From: Scilla litardierei
Lineage: Eukaryota; Streptophyta; Magnoliopsida; Asparagales; Asparagaceae
Assembly: GCA_030789695.1 (NCBI GenBank)
Contig: CM061139.1
Coordinates: 200,109,641-200,173,640 of the forward strand
Length of the DNA stretch: 64,000 nucleotides
Reading direction: 5' to 3'
Position 1 is the first letter of the stretch. Every line of letters begins with the position of its first letter. Below are positions 53,282 through 63,579 of this stretch, piece after piece. Under the pieces are notes generated by a model. The model was given only the letters and a program-made list of their open reading frames with translations. It was not told the DNA's origin and made no database searches. A program made the translations under genes and the position numbers.

Positions 53282-56056
53282 ATGATTGAGCACCAGACGT
53301 GCCAATCACTGCCAGAGTTCCAACTCTGGCACAATAGACTTGGTCACCCTGGAACAGCAATGATGCGCCGCATCATCACTAAATCCCGTGGACACAAATT
53401 GAAGAACCTGAAGATTCTTCAAAGGGGTGAATTTCTATGTCTCCCTTGTTTCAAGGGAAAACTAATAACGAGACCATCCCTCCTGAAAGTGGGATTAGAG
53501 TCTCCTGGTTTCCTTGAGAGAATACATGGCGACATTTGCGGGCCTATTCACCCCACAAGTGGCCCATTTCGGTACTTCATGGTACTGATTGATGCATCAA
53601 CCAAATGGTCTTATGTGTGCCTCTTGTCCACCCGCAACCTAGCTTTTCCAAAGCTATTGGCACAAATAATAAGGTTGTGTGTTCATTTTCCCGATAACCA
53701 TATCAAGAAACTACGTCTTGATAATGCGGGAGAATTTACTTCACAAGTCTTCGAAGACAATTGCCGTGCAACGGGTATTGAAGTTGAACATCCGGTAGCA
53801 CATGTTCACACCCAAAACGGATTAGCTGAGTCTCTTATAAAGAGACTCCAGTGGATTGCACGTCCATTTCTTATGCAATCCCAGTTGCCTGTGGATGCTT
53901 GGGGGCACGCTATTTTACATGTCGCATCACTTATAAGGATAAGACCATCTGGAGGTCACACTTTATCCCCGATGCAACTAGCATACGGCGCACCTCTGGA
54001 TATCTCTCATTTGAGAGTGTTTGGTTGTGCGGTATATGTCCCAATAGCACCACCTCAGAGGACTAAAATGGGTCCTCAACGTCGTCTCGGTATATATATT
54101 GGGTTTGATTCACCCTCTATTATCAGATACCTTGAACCCCTAACGGGTGACGCATTCAAGGCACGTTTTGCTGACTGTGAATTTAATGAGAAAATTTTTC
54201 CAAAACTGGGCACACAGTCTAAGAAGCCAGAAGCTTCTGAGACCATTAGTTGGGACCAGAAGTCTTTGTCCCTTTACGATCCGCGTACTAATCTGTGTGA
54301 AGAGATCCTGAAGATCCTTCACATCCAGAATACAGTACATCTATTACCGGATAATTTCACGGACAACCAGAAGATTGTCCGTTCACACGTCCCTGCTGCC
54401 AATACGCCAGCTAGGATTGACATCCCCATAGATGGATGCAACCCACCGGCAGCAGATTTGGCTGTACCTCAAATGAAAAGAGGACGCCCACCAGGTTCAA
54501 AAGATAAAGTTCCTCGAAAGAGGAAGACTCCTGGTGATACTAAGATTATCCCTCCACAGGATGCTGAGCTCAGACCAGCTACTTCTCCCCTCCTGATTTC
54601 TCCAGCAGAGGAAACAATAGGAGAAACATCATTAAATTTTGTACGTACTGGAGAAGTACTGGACAGAAATAGCATAGTCGACGACGACGATTTTGCGTTC
54701 GATATTGCCGTTCACGTCACTGAATATGACGATGACATCGAACCACGATCTCTAGCGGAATGTAAACGCAGAGATGATTGGCCAAAGTGGGACGAGGCAA
54801 TAAGAGTAGAGCTGGACTCACTCTTGAAACGCAAAGTCTTTGGACCAGTAGTCCAAACACCAGTAGGTGTAAAACCTGTGGGCTATAAGTGGGTTTTCAT
54901 AAGAAAAAGAGATGAAAATAATTTGATCGTTCGCTATAAGGCACGCCTTGTAGCCCAGGGATTTTCACAAAGACCGGGGATTGATTACGAAGATACGTAT
55001 TCTCCGGTCATGGATTCGATCACTTTCCAATTATTAATAAGCCTAACTTCTCTGGAAAGCCTAGAAATGCAGCTCATGGACGTTGTGACTGCATATCTAT
55101 ATGGCGATATAGATAAAAATATCTATATGAGACTCCCTGATGGGTTTAATCTACCCCAAGAGATGAAAGAGATACCTCAGGACGTATTCTCTGTAAGGCT
55201 ACATAGATCATTATATGGTCTAAAACAATCGGGAAAGATGTGGTATAACAAACTTAGTGACTTCCTTGCACAGCAAGGATTCACGAATAATGAAGTCTGC
55301 CCTTGTATCTTTATCAAAAGAACGGAAACAGGATTCGTCATCATAGCCGTATATGTAGATGACATAAATCTCATAGGGTCTCCTGCAGAGATCAAAGAGA
55401 TATCTGAAAGCCTTAAACATACTTTTGAAATGAAAGACCTAGGCAAAACAAAGTATTGTCTTGGCTTACAGATAGAACACCTAAGAGGTGGAATCCTATT
55501 ACACCAATCTAATTACACAAAGAAACTTCTACACAAGTTTCATATGGATAAATGTCATCCTTTAAGTACTCCTATGGTCGTAAGATCACTAGATGTACAA
55601 AAGGACCCCTTCCGGCCACTGGAAGAGGGGGAGGAGATACTGGGTCCTGAAATACCCTACCTCAGTGCCATTGGAGCACTTCTATATCTGGCTAACTGTA
55701 CGCGTCCCGATATAGCGTTTACAGTTAATCTTCTAGCCAGACACAGTGCAGCGCCCACAAAGCGCCACTGGAACGGAGTAAAGCATCTTCTACGATACCT
55801 TCAGGGTTCCATTGATCTTGGACTTTACTACCAGAGAGGTGCCTCCCCCAAATTATTTGGTTATGCTGATGCATGTTATCTCTCTGATCCGCACACGGCA
55901 AAATCCCAAACTGGCTTTGTTTTTACCTACGGAGGTACTGCTATCTCCTGGAGATCGGTGAAGCAAACCACAACAGCTACATCATCCAACCATTCAGAGC
56001 TCATTGCGATCCACAAAGCAAGCAGAGAGTGTTATTGGCTACGATCCGTCGTCTAA
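53282..56056 (+). CDS. Integrase-reverse transcriptase-RNase H of the 49,908 Copia, 924 aa
   Basis: One long frame with, in order: the HHCC zinc domain (LWHNRLGHPG ... CLPCFKGK), the integrase core (HGDICGP, RLDNAGEF, QNGLAESL giving D-D-E), a variable linker, reverse transcriptase (SLAECKRRDDWPKWDEAIR, ARLVAQGFSQRPGIDY, SLYGLKQSGKMWYNKL, VYVDDINLIG), and RNase H (FGYADACYLSDPH, ATSSNHSELIAI). The Y-V-D-D box is intact. A stop at 56,054 removes the last ~100 residues of RNase H; their remnants (FEDNAACIAQL, NNLADLFTKSL) follow to 56,354. The conserved catalytic residues survive, but the missing tail and the upstream frameshift make function doubtful. Confidence 0.9.
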   Translation: MIEHQTCQSLPEFQLWHNRLGHPGTAMMRRIITKSRGHKLKNLKILQRGEFLCLPCFKGKLITRPSLLKVGLESPGFLERIHGDICGPIHPTSGPFRYFMVLIDASTKWSYVCLLSTRNLAFPKLLAQIIRLCVHFPDNHIKKLRLDNAGEFTSQVFEDNCRATGIEVEHPVAHVHTQNGLAESLIKRLQWIARPFLMQSQLPVDAWGHAILHVASLIRIRPSGGHTLSPMQLAYGAPLDISHLRVFGCAVYVPIAPPQRTKMGPQRRLGIYIGFDSPSIIRYLEPLTGDAFKARFADCEFNEKIFPKLGTQSKKPEASETISWDQKSLSLYDPRTNLCEEILKILHIQNTVHLLPDNFTDNQKIVRSHVPAANTPARIDIPIDGCNPPAADLAVPQMKRGRPPGSKDKVPRKRKTPGDTKIIPPQDAELRPATSPLLISPAEETIGETSLNFVRTGEVLDRNSIVDDDDFAFDIAVHVTEYDDDIEPRSLAECKRRDDWPKWDEAIRVELDSLLKRKVFGPVVQTPVGVKPVGYKWVFIRKRDENNLIVRYKARLVAQGFSQRPGIDYEDTYSPVMDSITFQLLISLTSLESLEMQLMDVVTAYLYGDIDKNIYMRLPDGFNLPQEMKEIPQDVFSVRLHRSLYGLKQSGKMWYNKLSDFLAQQGFTNNEVCPCIFIKRTETGFVIIAVYVDDINLIGSPAEIKEISESLKHTFEMKDLGKTKYCLGLQIEHLRGGILLHQSNYTKKLLHKFHMDKCHPLSTPMVVRSLDVQKDPFRPLEEGEEILGPEIPYLSAIGALLYLANCTRPDIAFTVNLLARHSAAPTKRHWNGVKHLLRYLQGSIDLGLYYQRGASPKLFGYADACYLSDPHTAKSQTGFVFTYGGTAISWRSVKQTTTATSSNHSELIAIHKASRECYWLRSVV

Positions 56057-56543
56057 CACATTCTTCAATCTACTGGCCTGAAGACCGGTGATTTGGAGCC
56101 TACCGTTCTGTTTGAAGATAACGCTGCATGCATTGCTCAACTTCAAAAAGGCTACATCAAGGGCGACAGGACGAAGCACATATCTCCAAAGTTTTTCTGG
56201 ACACATGAGCTAAAGGAGGACAAGCAGATCGAAGTTTAGCAGATACAGTCCTGCAATAATTTAGCTGATCTTTTTACTAAGTCTTTGCCCAAATGTATTT
56301 TTGTAAAACTTGTAACGAACATTGGCATGCGACAACTGAAAGACCTGCAAGCCTGAAGCTTGTACGGATCAGGGGGAGTAACCTGTGGGTTGCACTCTTT
56401 TCCCTTAAGCTGTTGGGTTTTTCCCACTGGGTTTTTCACAGCTAAGGTTTTAACGAGGCAAACACTCTTACTCTGGATCCAGAAGTATCCACCCCTCTTT
56501 GCCTCTAATGCTGAGACCAAAGTGATGAATGTGTAAGGGGGAG

Positions 56544-56761
56544 TGTTATGAATGAGGGAGGCCGTTGGCCTCCCCTCCTTCATTACCCACTATCATTAGT
56601 CCCCATTACTATGAGTAATGGGGACTCTTGGTCTCCTTTAGGCCTTTCATCTCCTCCCCTATATCAATATATAGAGAACCATGGCCTATGGCCATGGTTA
56701 CTCATTCCTTTGGCTATGAAAGCTTCTCTCTCTATCTCTTGAATCTAATTATCCTATAACA
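56544..56761 (+). repeat. 3' LTR of the 49,908 Copia
   Basis: TGTTATGAATGAGG to CCTATAACA, preceded by the purine tract GTAAGGGGGAG and followed by TTATA. Confidence 0.93.
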
Positions 56762-56773
56762 TTATATAATTAA

Positions 56774-56882
56774 ATGGAGGGAAGCCATAGACGATCAACC
56801 CTCCTGTTGTCGATCTTCTTCATGCTCGTCTCCTTCGTGGCCACGGCAGCCACCGCCAGGGACACCATAAATCCAACCACCC
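56774..56882 (+). CDS. First 36 codons of a second G-type lectin receptor-like kinase
   Basis: The ATG at 56,774 opens a basic start, a hydrophobic core (TLLLSIFFMLVSFVATA) and then TARDTINPTT. This is a signal peptide followed by the A-x-D-T-I-x-P start of the mature B-lectin ectodomain in G-type S-receptor kinases. After 109 nt the exon is cut by the Copia LTR at 56,883. Upstream, another Copia ends 12 bp before the ATG, so the promoter is displaced too. The rest of the gene, if it survives, lies beyond the window. With the kinase exons 8.7 kb upstream it suggests a former tandem cluster. Confidence 0.65.
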
Positions 56883-57760
56883 TGTTGGATCCCCGTGCAC
56901 CTCTCCAATCCTTAGGCTAGGAACACAACGCCACCTGCAATGCGCGGAAACGGTGGCCAAACAATCCCAAGCCCGAATTCCACCGAGATGTCACCTAGGC
57001 ACAAAACCAAACACCTCACGGGCACAAAAGAAAGTTGTCACCAACAAACAACCCTCTAAACGATCTTGTGACAGATATATGTAGGCACACGAATATAATA
57101 CGAAAGTAAGAGCAAACATAAAAGAGACGGAGATTTACCCGGGTTCGGTTGCGAACAACCTACATCCAGCATCCAATGCACCCGGTTCCACTACTGATCA
57201 AGCAAGGCATACACCGACTCCATCATCTTCTTCCTCCACAATGAGAGAATAGCTCCAAGCAACAAGACCTAACCCTAGATCTCTCACCAAGCTAACACAC
57301 ACTCTCAACCAAGTGGGAATCCTTGATAACAAAGCCTCTACAACATATAGAGCTCCTCAAGGGACCAATCCCACACCAATGGAGATCACTCCTTGGTAAT
57401 ATAGCCCCAAACTAGGAAGCTACCCAAGGGACTCTAAATCTCAAACACGGAAGAAGAAATGCAGACACTCACCTTGGATCTCACAAGAAGAAGCTCCCTA
57501 GCTTTCTTCTCCTCCACTTTCAGATCCAAGAACACTTGGCTCTCCCAAAAGAAATGGCAGCAAGGGCACCCCTCACTTTTGCTCTCTGGCTCTCTAAAAC
57601 TGAGAGTGCTCGTTGGAAAACTGAGGCTTGCAAGCCTCTTTCTCTGTTGTCAGACCAAAATGAACAAGAAGGCAACAGCCTTCAATGCTCAACAACCCCA
57701 AATAATGAGATGGGCCCAAGGAGTTATGAAGGAGAGGATTTAACAGCATGTAAAACAACA
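56883..57760 (-). repeat. 3' LTR of the 56,883 Copia
   Basis: It starts TGTTGGATCCCC and ends TAAAACAACA. On the minus strand the purine tract GCAGGGTAGAG precedes it. CCGGGTTCGGTTGCGAACAA near 57,140 is shared in kind with the 4233 LTR. Confidence 0.75.
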
Positions 57761-57877
57761 CTCTACCCTGCTGATAAATCCATACACTCACATCAGCATA
57801 GCTCCAGCTCTAGCGTCAACCTGCACCCGTCGTGTATGAACTCCACTTGCCTTGACCATCGGACATGTGAACGTCCG

Positions 57878-59110
57878 TCACGTGCATCGGAAATCGTGCC
57901 CTCTGGCGCCTAAATCCTCCGAGAGACATGTCAAGCTCAGAAGTCGTCTGAGCCTAGCCTCACGCATCTCCGCCTCGTTCATCGCCATGTCTGCGATGAA
58001 GTCATCTGTCTCTGAGGATAATCCTGCGAGCTCGGACTCCATGAATGAATCAAATGACATCGTGCCAGTGTCCAATGAGCCCTCTGTCGATCCATGAACA
58101 TCCCTATCATCACCCCATGGGTCCGTGAGCAACTCATGCTTGCCATGGCCATCATCTATGAGAAACACGCCATCATCCCCACTGCTCTGCAGACTGATCC
58201 CAACTGGGTCACATCGATACGCCATCCGTATCTGCTCGGTCTGCTGATGCCTGTCATCAAGACTCGTCGTCCATCGGCTCCGCGCCTCAACTGACTGTGC
58301 CGACGAATCAAGACACGAATGCGCACATACAAGCGCCAAACTGTCCGCCGCACCAACATCTAGCCTCTGAAGATCGTCCTCACCTGCCATGCTCTGTGAT
58401 GAACTTGCCGAAGGTGAGATATGAGCACACACTGAAGGAGCTCCTCTCGGCTCTGCTTCCTCCCTATATCAAGCGAGAACACACTCGATATGTGGCCTCA
58501 TAACTCTCAGCTCCATGTCCCTAGTGGCAACTCCACCTGAGACCACCATCGCAGTCTCCACACTGCCGTGGAAGTCTCCGTGCTCCACCACTCTATCAGA
58601 TTCCCTGCTCCTCTGCATCTCCACCGGTCTGGCCTCTGAAGTATCAGAAGATGCGCCTGATAAATTACTCCTAGCCAAATAAGAACCATATCGCCTGTGC
58701 ACATACTGTGAAGACTGCTCTACCATACACAGCGAATGCTCTACCCTGATGTCAAGCTCCTCAGAAGACCTCTCTACCCTGAAGCTGAAGCTGCACACCT
58801 CAACACGCTGGTCCTCCTCAGAAGCAACCAACTCATGCGTGCTATAAATGTGAGAGATCTCAGTCTCCTCACCAACTGCAACCTCTGGCATCGGTACGGA
58901 AACCAACTGCCCTACTCCTCCGTAGATCGACGGCTCTACCTCGAAGCTAAAGCTGCACATCTCAGCATGCTGGGTCTCCTCAAGAGCATCCACAACGTGC
59001 ATGCTGGAACTGCGAGAGACCTCTGTCTCCTCACACGCTGCAACTGACTGCATCGATACGACGACCGACTGCAACACCTCCTCGTAGACCGATGTCCTCT
59101 GCACCTCCAA
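57878..59110 (-). pseudogene. Expanded acidic linker with internal repeats
   Basis: Two minus-strand frames (59,110-58,469 and 58,432-57,878) encode Ser/Glu/Val-rich protein with no known fold, in the place of the integrase-reverse transcriptase linker. The first contains two similar ~56-residue units: CEETEVSRSSSMHVV ... EMCSFSFEVE and GEETEISHIYSTHELV ... EVCSFSFRVE. The linker is far longer than the usual 100-150 residues. After it the LTR comes directly. It may be a deletion relic or a coding satellite. Confidence 0.55.
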
Positions 59111-60760
59111 CTAAACTGAATCTGGAGCTACATCGTGAGATTCCTGCTGATCACTGACACTGACCACATCAGATGAAATCTGCACCCTGTCTGTCTGCAC
59201 ACGTGTCTGATCATCTGCCTGAGTCTGAATCTGAATCACCTCATCCTCTCTATGGACCGGGTTGTCCTCTGTTCTCTGCACACCGTCAAGAGTCTGCTCC
59301 GTCCTAAGCACTGCAGACTCGTCAATCATGACGTGTTGTCTGACAATCACCTCACGGATACTAGGACACCATAACCTGTACCCGCTCGCACCTCCACCAG
59401 CGTACCCGACTAGGACACAATCATGCATGCACTGTCCTTCATCGTCATCGTCCCTTTCGTGCGGCCGCACTGGACATCCAAACGTACGTAAGTGCGAGAA
59501 GTCAACAACTCTGCCCGTCCATAACTCCTCGGGAATAGAACTACATGCAGCTAGTGACGGTGTTCAGTTGATGAGATATGCCGCAGTAGCAAGGGTCCAC
59601 CCATAATTCCCTAGGAAGGCCGGATGGTCTCAGTATCCCCCGTGTCTTCTCTACCAACATCCTGATCATACTGTCTGCTACGCCACCGTGAGGGTCTCCA
59701 TCAGGAATGGTGTATCGGCACACGATTCCCTCTGACTTGCAAACATCCTGTATCTCTACATCGTTGGTACGGATCTCTCCTACGGGTCTACCCATCCGCC
59801 TCTCGACTATGCTCCTCCATAGCCGCACCTTCTCATGGATCTCCTCCCGAGATCCCATGAGAGTAACCATGACTCTCCTCGAGAAGTCATCTATGAAGGC
59901 CGCGAAGTACCGCGCGCCTTCCAGGGAAGGAACTGGACATGGACCACATACGCCGGCGTAGACGCACTCTATGGGCTCCCTGCTATGTCTAACATCTGTC
60001 CCAAACTGCACTTGCCTCGGCCGCTCTGCACCACAGTCATTACAAGACTCAAGCCCACGATCACCTCCGAACACACTCCTCCTCTGAAGAATGTCATGGC
60101 TCTGCTCATCAGCATGCCCCAATCTGAGATGCCACAGTCTCGCTGGATCTCTACTCTCAGACTCCTGTGATCTGCCAGTCTCGCCCACTACCGTGTGCAC
60201 ATCGAGCGCATACAAGTTGCCACGCTTCTTCCCCCTCATGACAACTAAGCATCCTCGGGAAATACGCAGTCGATCCTCCTCGATCACTGCTCTGTAGCCC
60301 ATCCCGGTCAAAGCTCCTATCGATACCAGGCCACTGTGAAGATCAGGAACATGTCTGACGCCATCAAACACACGGACGATGCCATCGTGCATCCTGACTC
60401 TGACTGTGCCACTCCCAACCTGCTCACACTCCATACCATTCCCCACGAGAATCCTCTCTCCAATGCATGGAAAGTATGAGTCGAACGCACTCCGATCCGG
60501 AGTCATATGGAATGAACACCCCGAGTCCAATAACCACGAACATTGCGCTTCTCCCACGGAGTATGCCGCAAACACCGAGCAATCATCCTCGTCAGAAAAC
60601 ATCCTGTCTCGTGCTCCAACATGAGTCGAACTCTGAGCAACATCTTCCACAATGCCAATCGACGTCCTCGCTTTCAACCTCGGGCAATCCCTCTTCCAAT
60701 GCCCGCTTTCCTTACATAGAAAGCATTTGTTGTCACCGCGGCCCCTTGACTTGGACCGAT
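59111..60760 (-). pseudogene. Zinc knuckle, protease and integrase of the 56,883 Copia
   Basis: From right to left: CFLCKESGHWKRDC (CX2CX4HX4C, about 60,695-60,740), protease WLLDSGCSFHMTPD with an intact D-S-G, pre-integrase strands (LRISRGCLVVMRGKKRGNLY), zinc domain (LWHLRLGHA ... CNDCGAERPR), and integrase core (FIDDFSRR, RTNDVEIQD, GGVADSMIR). The second Asp segment is altered and the catalytic Glu is replaced by Asp, so integration would fail. A frameshift at about 59,545 leads into the C-terminal part (CVLVGYAGGGASGYRLW) ending at 59,111. Confidence 0.85.
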
Positions 60761-61340
60761 GCCGCTGCCACCGATTCCAACTCTTGGAACGGCCCGTCTT
60801 GGATCTTGGAGTGGGTCCGCTCTCTTGGCGACCCCGGATGACATTGGGTACCTCACAACCATCGGTGTCACTGATCGCGCCCCGGATACACGTCCCGGAG
60901 CGGCGATTGTAGTTTTACCGCAAGCGCACGGTCAAGTGGCGAGCGGGTATCGAACACGAGGAGGTGGTGTTGGGCTCCAATCTATCCTAGGTTGGTTCGA
61001 CTACGAAGGTATTATTGGTGGGGATGACTATGGTATGATATAATGGAAATGGTGGTGGATGTCGGTGTCGGTGATAAAGAAATCGGTCAAATATCGATAC
61101 AAATACAATATAATAAAAGAGGGAATTTGCCTTGCGGCGATCCTGTCACAATCGTCGGGCAAAGTATGGGATATAAAATCAAATAAAGACGTCTAGGGTT
61201 AGGGAATCCCCACTACGGACCGTCATGCATCATTGTGAATAGTGAATCTCAATATTACTAGACTTGCGTTGAGGTGAACTAGTCGCAACTTAATGGAGAA
61301 CCAAGCTCACGCTCTCGCGCTATTGCCGGTCTATAGCAAA

Positions 61341-61645
61341 CCTAGGTTAGGGCCCAATCTCTTGCAAACCCTAACCTAAGCCACTAGCATGAGGATCGAC
61401 ATCATCGTCCAATCGCTCCTCGAGCCCACTCTCGTGCAAACTCGAGTTACGATCTAGGTTGTGATAGTTCGTATTCGTCCAATCTCTTGCAAACGAATAT
61501 GTGTATAGATTTACAATTAAAAATCCTAGCTTTGGTCCAATCTCTTGCAAACCAAATCTAGAGAAACCCAATTGTAAACCTAAATCGAATATCTAGGCCT
61601 TCCCATCGATTAGAATCCAATCTCTTGCAAATCCCAAATCGATGG
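61341..61645 (-). repeat. Hairpin set with constant loop, second Athila family
   Basis: CCAATCTCTTGCAA, the reverse complement of the loop seen in 22,057-22,356, occurs at 61,354, 61,479, 61,537 and 61,617, plus a degenerate copy near 61,426. The stems are TAGGTTAGGG/CCCTAACCTA, CTCGAG/CTCGAG, TATTCGT/ACGAATA, TTTGGT/ACCAAA and CCATCGATT/AATCGATGG. All differ from the stems of the other LTR except for the loop. Confidence 0.8.
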
Positions 61646-62129
61646 AAATCCCTAGCTATCCGTAGTAAATCAATCACAACCTAACCTCCTAGCAATTCTA
61701 GCAATTTGGAAATTCATTCATCACAAATATGAAATTAGATCCATAGGGTTCATCCACATGCCCTAGAACATCAAATCTACTCAAGCATAGCAACAACGAT
61801 ATAGGAATCAATAAAAACAATTGCTTGCATGTAAAAAGATAGCAAATCAAAGATTCAAATAATAAGAATAGAAATACTTAGCTTTGATGAAGAATTCCAA
61901 TCCAAATACAAGCTTTTTGATCCAAGAGGGGGCCTAGGGCATGGCCTAACCTCTAAAAATAACCCTAATAAAACATCTTGGGAGCTAAGAAAACATAATG
62001 GAGATCTCTTCTAATGGTGGCTACAAACCCCTTAAATACTCCCCCAAAACCCTAGCAAGAAAACCCTAGAAAACCCCTCAAATTCGTGCCCAAAAACAGC
62101 CCAAACCGCAACTTTAAATCTGGGCCCAG

Positions 62130-62690
62130 GCCGCACTCGGCCGAGTGGAATATGTGACCCGGCCGAGTGACACTGACATGCAAATTCCAGCACTGCAGCA
62201 TCAACTTGCAGAAATTCCCCAGATTTCATCCGACCTCCGATTTGCGCGTTCTTGGCGGCGTTGGAACCGTCATGAAGTCTACTATCCATAAAAAATATGA
62301 GAAAAATACTTTGATTGCTGGAATGATAGTAGATTTCAAAAGAGTGAGAGGCTGTCTGAAAATCTGGGCGCTGCATGTCCTCGGCATCACTCGGTCGAGT
62401 GGCAAATGTCACTCGGCCGAGGGGCATTTGGTACTCAGGCGGACGGCTTTCGTCACTCGGCCGAGTCGGGCTTCTGGGGCAGACTGACGGATTACAGTAA
62501 GTTGGACATTTTGGCTTGCCGTCGTCTGGGTGCCACTCGGGCGGACGGAGTCTCCGCACTCGGCCGAGTCGGCGTGCGATGCTCGGCCGAGTGCACGCTG
62601 ATACATCTCTGTTGCATGTCCGATCTGGCCGGCCGAGCGGGGTCTCAATGCTCGGCCGAGTGACTCCTTCACTCGGCCAAGTGGCATGCT
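62130..62690 (-). promoter_or_regulatory. ACTCGGCCGAGT palindrome array, second Athila family
   Basis: About ten palindromes or half-sites, such as CACTCGGCCGAGTG, GTCACTCGGCCGAGTC and TGCTCGGCCGAGTG, upstream (minus strand) of TATTTAAG. Spacing differs from the 20,900 LTR, so motif and position are kept but not the sequence between. Confidence 0.6.
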
Positions 62691-62990
62691 GAAAATGCCC
62701 AATCTTCATCTTTTCGCTCCCCCGTCGCTCCTACGGCGTTCTTTCTTCTTCCACTCCTCTTCCATTGCAGAATAACCCTCAAAAGGGCCATGGTTGACTC
62801 TCCGGAGTGGGTGCAAATCCTCTTGATCTCACAATCGATCAAAATCGCTCCATATATCCTGAAATACGACAAAAAACAAGAAATAGTGAAAAGTATCGCA
62901 ATATTGTCGAATAATCGTGAAAAGCGTGATATGGGCGATCAAAACGGTATGCAAATATGCAGAAAAAAGGTGTAAAATATGGAGTGATCA

Positions 62991-63579
62991 AAATCCCCCA
63001 AGCTTACCTCTTACTCGTCCTCGAGGAAGATAAGTAGAGAGACGAACTCAGGAGATGAAAATAAAGAAAATGAAACGAAAGAAAAAGAAAGAACACGAGG
63101 TGGAAGTGGTTGCTAGATTTTTCTCTCAGATCTCAAGCCATAAGCTACACATCACGATAACTTGGAAAATACGAATCACATGCTATAAGGATTTCAAATC
63201 TTACTTAGACATGGTACTTGCAAGCTTTTAAGAGCAATAAGAGGGACTCTCTAAATTCATACAATCAATTCATATCCACATCACACATTTCATAGAACTT
63301 AATATACAAATGTTGGCAATGCACTTTTCAATCAAAAGTTATAAATGAAGCATATAAGATACACACCAAGCATGCAATAGAGAATAGAATAAGAGTCATG
63401 GCATTCACATATTTATTTCAATTCATAAGAAATCTCCATAACTTAGGTATTTTGCTAAGTTTCAGCATTATCAAACTTCCCCATTCGTGCACCTCTCCGC
63501 TCTAATGTCGCACTCACTCATATGGTCAAATGAATTCACCCCCTCAAGCTTAGCTTGAGGCATCACATCTAAAGGAATA
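62991..63579 (-). mobile_element. 3' internal region of the minus-strand Athila element
   Basis: It begins with the purine tract and the TTCCTCGAGGACGAGTAAGAG phrase, which is also present at 30,993-31,012 in the other Athila-like element. No ORF. It is cut at 63,580 by a Copia. Confidence 0.8.

Larger units (their letters stand above)
49908..56761 (+). mobile_element. Complete Ty1/copia element upstream of a receptor-kinase start codon
   Basis: Short LTRs of 218 bp (49,908-50,125; 56,544-56,761) differ by three substitutions by eye and are flanked by perfect TTATA duplications (49,903-49,907; 56,762-56,766). The order is leader, gag, zinc knuckle, spacer, protease, integrase, reverse transcriptase, RNase H. 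Pol is nearly intact, but gag has two stops, pol has one frameshift at about 53,230, and RNase H ends early. A related copy in the opposite orientation begins at 63,580. The insertion is 12 bp before the ATG at 56,774. Confidence 0.93.
56883..60871 (-). mobile_element. Tork-like Ty1/copia element lacking reverse transcriptase, minus strand
   Basis: A 3' LTR (56,883-57,760) is followed rightward by a charged ORF region, integrase C-terminus, integrase core, protease and zinc knuckle, i.e. the minus-strand order read backwards. Nothing between the LTR and the integrase resembles reverse transcriptase or RNase H, so about 2 kb of pol is missing. The 5' part of gag and the 5' LTR are cut off at 60,871 by an Athila LTR. 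Sequence style and LTR blocks (GGTTCGGTTGCGAACAACC) resemble the 4233-10,343 element. Confidence 0.85.
60872..62990 (-). repeat. 3' LTR of a minus-strand Athila element
   Basis: On the plus strand it starts TGATCGCGCCCC and ends GGAGTGATCA, next to the minus-strand purine tract AAGCTTGGGGGATTT. It is 2119 bp and diverged from the LTRs at 20,900 and 31,030, but has the same order on its own strand: palindromes (62,690-62,130), TATTTAAG (62,038-62,031), then five hairpins (61,645-61,341). GTCAC precedes it; the other end of the element is off the right side. Confidence 0.9.

Noticed and set aside
57459..57913. Plus-strand frames across the Copia LTR as a gene
   Set aside because: They overlap the LTR and its purine tract in antisense and show no conserved domain.
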